In this document: positions 58,937 through 64,000 of the stretch, in pieces
Layout: every line of letters starts with the position of its first letter
How positions within the stretch are numbered: position 1 is the first letter of the stretch
Source of the DNA: Phycisphaerae bacterium
GTDB taxonomy: Bacteria; Planctomycetota; Phycisphaerae; Phycisphaerales; UBA1924
Direction: 5' to 3'
Assembly: GCA_030432905.1 (NCBI GenBank)
Contig: JAUILU010000006.1
Location: 1 to 64,000, forward strand
Length of the DNA stretch: 64,000 nt
Made by a program: the position numbers and the translations under genes
The notes under the pieces: model-generated
What the model was told of the DNA's origin: nothing
Database searches by the model: none
Seen by the model: only the letters and a program-made list of their open reading frames with translations

Positions 58937-60439
58937 CTACTTCCGTTTCTTGCGCTGCTTGAATTTCTTCTTACCGGCACCCCCGGACTTGGTTGAGCCC
59001 TTGCTCGCAAGGCCCGGCATGCCCGAAAGACCGGGCATCATGCCCTCGAGGCCGCCGCCCGCGGCGAGCTGCTTGACAGCGCTCACCTTGCCTCCGGCGC
59101 CCATGCTCGCCATCTGCTTGCTCATTTTGCTGACCATGTCGAACTGCTTGACGAGCTGGCTGACCCGGCTCTGCTCGCCGCCGCAACCCTTGGCGATGCG
59201 GCGGCGGCGCGAGTTGTCGATCAGCTTTGGCTTGCCGCGTTCCTCGGAGGTCATCGAGCCGATCATCGCCTCGACCCGGTCGAGCTCTTTCTCTTCGAGC
59301 TGCACGTTTTTGAGCGCCTGCCCGACGCCGGGCAGCATCCCGAGCAGCTGCTTCATCGGTCCCATCCGGCGGAGCGTTTTGAGCTGCTTGAGGAAGTCGT
59401 CCATGTTCATCTCGCCCTTGGCCATCTTCTCTTGCAGGGCGAGTGCTTCTTCTTCGCTGACTTCTTCTTGTGCTTTTTCAACAAGACTCAGCATGTCGCC
59501 CATGCCGAGGATTCGGCTGGCGATGCGGTCGGGTGCAAACAGCTCAAGGTCGCCCAGTGTTTCGCCCGTTCCGATGAACCGGATCGGTGCGCCGGTGACC
59601 TCTTTGACACTGATCGCCGCGCCGCCGCGTGTGTCGGAGTCGAACTTGCTGAGGATGACGCCGTCGATCTGGAGCTGATCGTGGAAGGCTTTGGCGCTGT
59701 TGACCGCGTCCTGACCGGTCATCGCATCGACGACGAGGAAGATCTGTTGGGGCTGGAGCGAGGTGTTCACGCCGCGCAGCTCGCCCATCAGCCCGTCGTC
59801 GATGTGAAGCCGACCCGCGGTGTCGAGGATGAGCACATCGACATTCTGCTTCTTCGCTTCTTTGAGCGCGTTCTGGCAGACCTTGACCGCGACACCGACG
59901 GCTTTGCCGTACTCGGCGCACTTGTCGGGCTCAGAGTAGAACGAAACCGGCGCGTTGCCCGGCATCGCGTTGGCCTGGTTGGCGACAATCTCGAGCTGCT
60001 CGACCGCCGCGGGGCGTTGCAGGTCGGCGGCGCAGAGCATGACGCTGCGTCCCTGTTTTTTCAGGTGCGCCGCGAGCTTGCCGCAGGTGGTTGTTTTACC
60101 CGAGCCCTGCAGGCCGCACATCATGACGACGGTGGGGCCCGGCGCGACTTTCATAATGCCCGGGTTCTCGGCGTCGCCCCCGAGGAACTCGATGAGCTGC
60201 TCGTTGACGATGCCGATCATCTCTTGGCCGGGCTTGAGACTCTTGGTGACCTCGCGGCCGATCGCGTCCTGCACGACGCGGTCGCAGAACTTCTTGGCGA
60301 CGTCGTAGTGGACGTCGGCTTCGAGCAGCGCGGTCTCGACGTCGGCCATCGCCTCGCGGACGTTGGATTCGGTGATCTCGGCTCGGCCTGATAGCTTGCG
60401 GAAGACGTTGTTGAAGCCGTCGGACAGTCGATCGAACAT
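58937..60439 (-). CDS. ffh: Signal recognition particle protein Ffh/SRP54
   Basis: 500 residues in the normal N-G-M order. The GTPase has G1 GLQGSGKTTTCGKLA (about residue 110), DLQRPAAVEQL, G3 DTAGRLHID and a G4 reading SKFDSDTRGGAA instead of the common TKLDGDARGG. The M domain has RRRRIAKGCG and a Met/Gly-rich tail ending in basic KKKFKQRKKRK. It binds signal sequences and 4.5S RNA and targets proteins to the membrane. A hairpin lies just upstream of its start. Confidence 0.95.
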   Translation of the reverse strand: MFDRLSDGFNNVFRKLSGRAEITESNVREAMADVETALLEADVHYDVAKKFCDRVVQDAIGREVTKSLKPGQEMIGIVNEQLIEFLGGDAENPGIMKVAPGPTVVMMCGLQGSGKTTTCGKLAAHLKKQGRSVMLCAADLQRPAAVEQLEIVANQANAMPGNAPVSFYSEPDKCAEYGKAVGVAVKVCQNALKEAKKQNVDVLILDTAGRLHIDDGLMGELRGVNTSLQPQQIFLVVDAMTGQDAVNSAKAFHDQLQIDGVILSKFDSDTRGGAAISVKEVTGAPIRFIGTGETLGDLELFAPDRIASRILGMGDMLSLVEKAQEEVSEEEALALQEKMAKGEMNMDDFLKQLKTLRRMGPMKQLLGMLPGVGQALKNVQLEEKELDRVEAMIGSMTSEERGKPKLIDNSRRRRIAKGCGGEQSRVSQLVKQFDMVSKMSKQMASMGAGGKVSAVKQLAAGGGLEGMMPGLSGMPGLASKGSTKSGGAGKKKFKQRKKRK

Positions 60440-60446
60440 GACACAC

Positions 60447-60468
60447 CGCCCGGGTGTTGATCCGGGCG
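60447..60468 (-). promoter_or_regulatory. Hairpin in the ffh leader
   Basis: CGCCCGG and CCGGGCG form a perfect 7-bp stem with an 8-nt loop, ending 7 nt before the ffh ATG on the minus strand. It would cover the usual ribosome binding site position and may modulate translation; no T-run follows, so it is not a terminator. Confidence 0.4.
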
Positions 60469-60524
60469 CTCCAGTACGTGGTTGTCATGGCCTGACCGCA
60501 GCCGGGAGAGTCTAGCGCGCCCGC

Positions 60525-61271
60525 TCAGTCTTCTTCACCGAGCACCCACGCCAATCCGCCAGAAAGATGCGCCACGAAATCGGGTTCGGTGTACGCCTTC
60601 TCGGTGTGCCCGCCCCCGGTGTAGAAGCTGCGCCCGCCGTCGTACTCGTGGAACCACGCGATCGGGTGGTCGCCGGCCATCGTCGCACCCTCGTAGGTTG
60701 ATTCATCGAGTTCGAGCAGTCGGCTCACTTCCTCGGCAGGCACCGCACGGAAGTCGTACCACTCGTCGCTCCGGGTCCACTCGGCGTCAAGATGTTCGGT
60801 CGAGGGGTGCTCGCGGTTGACGACACGGATGATCGCTTCCTGAATGTGCGGGTGGCTCTTGAACTGCGCGCCGACAAGCTCCGCGTACCAAGGCCAGTCA
60901 TACTCGGTATCCGCCGCGGCGTGCACACCCATAAAGCCCTTGCCGCTCTGAATAAACCGCTCGAACGCGGCCTGCTGCTTGTCGTCGAGCACATCGCCCG
61001 TCGTGTTGAGAAAAACAACCGCATCAAACGCTTCGAGCGTTTCATCCGTAAATCTGTCCGAATCTTCCGTGTGCTCGATGACCCAGCCATGCTCATCACA
61101 GATCTTGCGGAACGCCTCAACACCCGCCGGGATCGACGAATGTCTGAATCCCGCGGTCTTGGTGAACACCAGAACGCGAGGCTCGTCGCCTGATTCTTGA
61201 GCAAAGGACGAGGGTGCCAAGCAACAAACCACCGACAGCAGGATGTACGAGAAAAGTGCGAAAGATCGCAT
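60525..61271 (-). CDS. Exported ThuA-domain protein
   Basis: 248 residues with a signal peptide (about 1-24, cleavage after SFAQ). The ThuA-like fold starts with PRVLVFTKTAGFRHSSIPAG and includes KGFMGVHAAADTEYDWPWYAELVGAQF, DEWYDF and GGRSFYTGGGHTEKAY. ThuA proteins act with ThuB-type (Gfo/Idh/MocA) dehydrogenases on keto-sugars such as 3-keto-trehalose, a link to the cluster at the left end of this window. AGAGG lies upstream of the start, which is 3 bp after the polX stop, so it is likely co-transcribed with polX. Confidence 0.9.
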   Translation of the reverse strand: MRSFALFSYILLSVVCCLAPSSFAQESGDEPRVLVFTKTAGFRHSSIPAGVEAFRKICDEHGWVIEHTEDSDRFTDETLEAFDAVVFLNTTGDVLDDKQQAAFERFIQSGKGFMGVHAAADTEYDWPWYAELVGAQFKSHPHIQEAIIRVVNREHPSTEHLDAEWTRSDEWYDFRAVPAEEVSRLLELDESTYEGATMAGDHPIAWFHEYDGGRSFYTGGGHTEKAYTEPDFVAHLSGGLAWVLGEED

Positions 61272-61274
61272 GAG

Positions 61275-63065
61275 TTACCTCTTTGATTTGAGCCACTTGT
61301 GCAGTTTCGTTTTGCTCCACGCGTTCACGCACAGCTCTGGTGTCAGCATGCCTCGCCTCGCGGTCGAGACCCCGAAACGGAGATTGTCGAAATCCTCCGG
61401 CATGTGGTCGTCGCAGTCGATGGCGATCTTGCAGCCGGCGCTGACCGCGGCACGGACGTGCGTGTCACGCAGGTCGAGCCGCATCCAGTGACTGTTGATC
61501 TCGAGCGCCGTGTCGTGCTCAACAGCCGCGGCAATCAGCTCGTCCATCGCAGGCTCAAGGCCCGGCCTGCGGTTGATCAGTCGACCCGTCGGGTGCCCGA
61601 TGATGTGCACGAGCGGGTGCTCGATGGCCCTGAGCAGTCGCTTGGTCGCGGTCTTCGGGTCCTGTGTCAGCGCTGCGTGCGGGCTTGCGACCACGATGTC
61701 GAGTTCCGCGAGCATGTCGTCGTCGTAGTCGAGCGAGCCGTCGGCGAGGATGTCCACCTCTGAGCCGGCAAGGATCGTGACCTTGCTCCCAAAGTGGGCT
61801 TTGGCTTCTTCGATCTCTTCGCGTTGTTCGCGGAGCCTGTCCTCGGAAAGCCCGTTGGCCTGCACGCTCGATCGGCTGTGGTCGGTGACCGCGATTGTGT
61901 GAAACCCGCGGTCGATCGCGCACTGCACGAGTTCGTGCAGGGGCATGTGCCCGTCCGACGCCGTGGTGTGCGCGTGAAGCTCGGACTTGATGTCCTTGAG
62001 CTCGACGAGCTTCGGCGTTTCTTCGAGGTCAATCTCGCCCAAGTCTTCGCGGATCTCGGGCGGGATCACGGGCATGCCCAGCTTGGCATAGACCTGCTTC
62101 TCCGTCTTGGACGCGACGGGTTTCACACCCCGGCTCTGCGGCGAACCCTTCTCCCCTTTCTCGTCGGGGAACAGGCCGTACTCGTTGAGCGTGAGTCCCT
62201 GTTTGAGCGCACGCTCGCGGAGGCGGATGTTGTGTTCTTTCGAGCCTGTGAAATACATGAGGGCCGCGCCGAAACTCTCGGCGGGCACGATCCTGAGATC
62301 GGCGCCGATGGTTGCCTTTTTGCCCGGGTCGGTCTTCCAGCGTCCCTTCTTGGTCGGCACCTCTATGCGTATCGAGCACTTCGTCTCACCCCGTGCGATG
62401 ACGTCGAGCACATCGTCCGCTTCGCAGAACGCTGCACGTGCGAGTTCTTCTTTGTCGGTGACAACGAGCACGTCGATATCGCCGATCGTGTCCCTGCCTC
62501 GCCTGAACGAGCCCGCGAGCTCGGCCTGCTTGACGCCGGGCGTCTCGCGCATGCGTTCGAGCAGCTTATCGGCGATCCTCGCCGCCACGCCCAGAGGCAA
62601 ACGCTGGTTCGATTTCGAGGCGAAGGTCAGCGATCGTTTGATGTTGTCGATCGTCTTCTGGCCCATGCGGGGCAGGGACAAAATCTCGTCGCCGTCGATG
62701 ACTTTGGCGAGGCTCTGTCGGTCCGTCACGCCGAGGTCCTGCCAGAGCTGGCGGACGGTCTTGGGCCCGAGGCCCTGGATATCCAGCACCTCCGCAAGAC
62801 CCGCGGGCACCTCTTCACGGAGCGAGACCAGGTCCGTGACTTCGCCAGTTTCAGCGAGTTCCTCGATGAACGCCGCCACACCCTTGCCGATGCCGTCGAT
62901 GGCGAGCAGGTCCTTGGTGTCCAGTGTGCTGAGGTCTGCGGTCTGGTTCTCGGCAACGCGGGCGGCCTTGGCGAACGCAGCGATCTTGAAGCGGTTGGCG
63001 CCAGTCAGTTCGAGCAGCGTTGACATCTCATTGAGATGCTCGGCGAGTGTGGTGTTGAATGACAT
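61275..63065 (-). CDS. polX: PolX-type DNA polymerase/3'-5' exonuclease with PHP domain
   Basis: 596 residues, the normal bacterial PolX length. An N-terminal helix-hairpin-helix region (about 1-150) precedes the nucleotidyltransferase motif GDIDVLVVTDK (about residue 195), and a C-terminal PHP domain begins near residue 360 with ELHAHTTASDGHM, VTDHSRSS, GSEVDI and IDCDDHM. It is a repair polymerase with an intrinsic 3'-5' exonuclease. It precedes the ThuA gene and follows a small gene on the same strand. Confidence 0.94.
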   Translation of the reverse strand: MSFNTTLAEHLNEMSTLLELTGANRFKIAAFAKAARVAENQTADLSTLDTKDLLAIDGIGKGVAAFIEELAETGEVTDLVSLREEVPAGLAEVLDIQGLGPKTVRQLWQDLGVTDRQSLAKVIDGDEILSLPRMGQKTIDNIKRSLTFASKSNQRLPLGVAARIADKLLERMRETPGVKQAELAGSFRRGRDTIGDIDVLVVTDKEELARAAFCEADDVLDVIARGETKCSIRIEVPTKKGRWKTDPGKKATIGADLRIVPAESFGAALMYFTGSKEHNIRLRERALKQGLTLNEYGLFPDEKGEKGSPQSRGVKPVASKTEKQVYAKLGMPVIPPEIREDLGEIDLEETPKLVELKDIKSELHAHTTASDGHMPLHELVQCAIDRGFHTIAVTDHSRSSVQANGLSEDRLREQREEIEEAKAHFGSKVTILAGSEVDILADGSLDYDDDMLAELDIVVASPHAALTQDPKTATKRLLRAIEHPLVHIIGHPTGRLINRRPGLEPAMDELIAAAVEHDTALEINSHWMRLDLRDTHVRAAVSAGCKIAIDCDDHMPEDFDNLRFGVSTARRGMLTPELCVNAWSKTKLHKWLKSKR

Positions 63066-63106
63066 AACCGATCGTAGGGGTCGGCCAGCGGGTGCAGTGG
63101 AGGGGG

Positions 63107-63337
63107 CTAGTCGCCGCCGAATTGCTTGAGAATCTCGGCTTCTACGCTCTCGATCACGCTCTCGCGTTCTTCCTCGGGTACGAGCGTCAGCGCCGCGAGC
63201 CAGCGCCTTGCGAGCTCGGGGCCGGCGGGTTTGAGCAGATCAACCAGCAGCCTGAGATGGTCGCTGGGCGACAGCATTTCCGATGCTGCGCGCTCGCGAC
63301 TGGGTTTCGGTTCTTTGAGAAGCGGATCCTGATCCAT
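63107..63337 (-). CDS. Small conserved-looking helical protein
   Basis: 76 residues, with a long amphipathic helical part (LSPSDHLRLLVDLLKPAG, WLAALTLVPEEERESVIESVEAEI) and no membrane span. Its first 98 bp overlap the HTH gene in another frame; an internal ATG at 63277 would cut the overlap to 38 bp. Good codon pattern and helix periodicity favour a real gene. No family recognised; the HTH neighbour suggests a partner or effector. Confidence 0.6.
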   Translation of the reverse strand: MDQDPLLKEPKPSRERAASEMLSPSDHLRLLVDLLKPAGPELARRWLAALTLVPEEERESVIESVEAEILKQFGGD

Positions 63338-63746
63338 CAGTCACCCCGGCAGCAAAATCGCTCAGCTCTTGAGGCTTCGATTTGCCGCGTACACGGACCT
63401 CAAGACCCTGGACAAACAGCTCAAGCCGATCGAGCCGTTCGCCCAGCGAGTCCAGCGTACCGGCAATGGCTGACAGAAGCTCGCCCGGATCTGCGTGACG
63501 GAGCGCGTGGTGCTTGGCGTCGGCGGTCCGCATCGGGCCTTCGCCCGTCAGCAGCCATTGGCCGTTGATCTCAAGCGCAGAGCAGATCGCCGAGATGAAC
63601 TCGACGCTGGGTGACTGTCCTTGGAGGTATCGGCGGACGGTTTCGGGGTGCGTGCCGGTGATCTCGCCGACTCGGCGGTAGGTCCGGTCGCCCGTAGCAG
63701 CCAGCAGGCGTTCGTGAAGGGGCGAAGCGGTCTCGGTCATGGACAT
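63240..63746 (-). CDS. Helix-turn-helix (XRE/Cro-like) DNA-binding protein
   Basis: 168 residues. Residues about 5-65 form an HTH with RTYRRVGEITGTHPETVRRYLQGQSPSVEFISAICSALEI, a Cro/CI-type fold, followed by NGQWLLTGEGPM, as in phage-type repressor families. A short coiled helical part (about 85-120) follows; the C-terminal 32 residues overlap the next gene in another frame and look disordered. GGAG lies 9 nt upstream of the ATG. Target unknown. Confidence 0.75.
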   Translation of the reverse strand: MSMTETASPLHERLLAATGDRTYRRVGEITGTHPETVRRYLQGQSPSVEFISAICSALEINGQWLLTGEGPMRTADAKHHALRHADPGELLSAIAGTLDSLGERLDRLELFVQGLEVRVRGKSKPQELSDFAAGVTDGSGSASQRTETQSRARSIGNAVAQRPSQAAG

Positions 63747-63835
63747 GGTGTCTGACTCCGTGCTTGTCTGGCGGCTGGTTGCCCGGACGGCATCCTATCA
63801 GGTCGCCAACAGATCTACCGCCTTATCGACCCAGC

Positions 63836-64000
63836 TTATCCAGTATCTCCAAGCCCGAGCCAGCGCCCGTGTGTCTTTAAAACGCGCTGCAAGAGCAAAT
63901 TCTCGCTCGGTTTTTCGAGCCTTGGAGAACTCAGAATCCAATGTTGTGCATCGATCCGCGCCTTTGCCAAAAGATCTGTGTCTCGGATCAAATCCGCCAC
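63836..64000 (-). CDS. recG: C-terminus of a probable ATP-dependent DNA helicase RecG, truncated by the window
   Basis: The minus-strand frame is open from the window end to a TAA at 63836, giving 54 residues. They read ADLIRDTDLLAKARIDA, a Ser-Pro-x-Leu-Glu-x-Pro segment and an ending RWLGLGDTG; this matches the layout of the RecG C-terminus (a D-LL-AR-A helix, then Leu-x-x-Pro-E and a terminal L-RL-GL run). The motor domains lie outside the window. It would be upstream of, and possibly co-transcribed with, the HTH gene. Confidence 0.65.
   Translation of the reverse strand: MADLIRDTDLLAKARIDAQHWILSSPRLEKPSENLLLQRVLKTHGRWLGLGDTG

Overview
The window is a GC-rich bacterial chromosome segment, best read as a member of the Planctomycetota (Phycisphaerae-like). 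This is an inference from gene content, not from a marker phylogeny. The signs are paired DUF1501/DUF1800 genes, a DUF1080 protein with several Tat-exported Gfo/Idh/MocA oxidoreductases and TIM-barrel isomerases, a Minf_1886-type protein, an alternative complex III operon, and frequent GTG/TTG starts. I see no insertion sequence, integrase, prophage, CRISPR array or rRNA. There is one tRNA gene, tRNA-Gln(TTG). Both window edges cut genes: a DUF1080 protein on the left and the C-terminus of a probable RecG on the right.

Layout. 1-9.8 kb: a carbohydrate region with a DUF1080 protein, three Gfo/Idh/MocA oxidoreductases (two with Tat-type signals), two TIM-barrel isomerases, an MFS nucleoside/sugar permease, an ApbE flavinyltransferase and a membrane-bound monoheme protein; it resembles 3-keto-sugar catabolic loci. 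10-15.2 kb: a SNF2 helicase and a SWIM zinc-finger protein flanking a sulfotransferase. 15.5-20.6 kb: tRNA-Gln, then the housekeeping order glmU(N)-prs-rplY/ctc-pth-rpsF-ssb-rplI, closed by a strong bidirectional terminator. 20.7-26.9 kb (minus): a CvpA-like membrane protein, a GspE/PilB-like protein with degenerate nucleotide-binding motifs, an intact PilT-like ATPase, and an unusual sigma-70 factor. 27.2-31.3 kb: superoxide dismutase with a possible alternative Tat-exported form, then the DUF1800-DUF1501 pair.

31.4-48.5 kb is a respiratory block: divergent heme A synthase (ctaA/cox15), the quinol-oxidising alternative complex III (actABCDEF), a small membrane protein, SCO copper chaperone, and an A2-type caa3 cytochrome oxidase (coxB with a fused cytochrome c domain, coxA, coxC, coxD-like), then a two-TM protein. 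Many adjacent genes overlap at ATGA, implying translational coupling. ActABCDEF would pass electrons from quinol to the heme-c domain of CoxB and on to oxygen. SCO and CtaA serve cofactor assembly, and the System II cytochrome c maturation genes resB-ccsA at 51.8-56.1 kb supply covalent heme attachment. Several of these proteins carry His/Asp-rich tails, an unexplained shared feature.

48.5-64 kb: MlaE permease and an OmpA/Pal lipoprotein (minus), an amidohydrolase, resB-ccsA, a Minf_1886 protein, an AI-2E-type exporter, an exported NTF2-like/zinc-ribbon protein, ffh, a ThuA-domain protein, polX, two overlapping small genes (one HTH) and the RecG tail.

All functions are assigned by motif and family recognition from the translated sequence; no database search was run.
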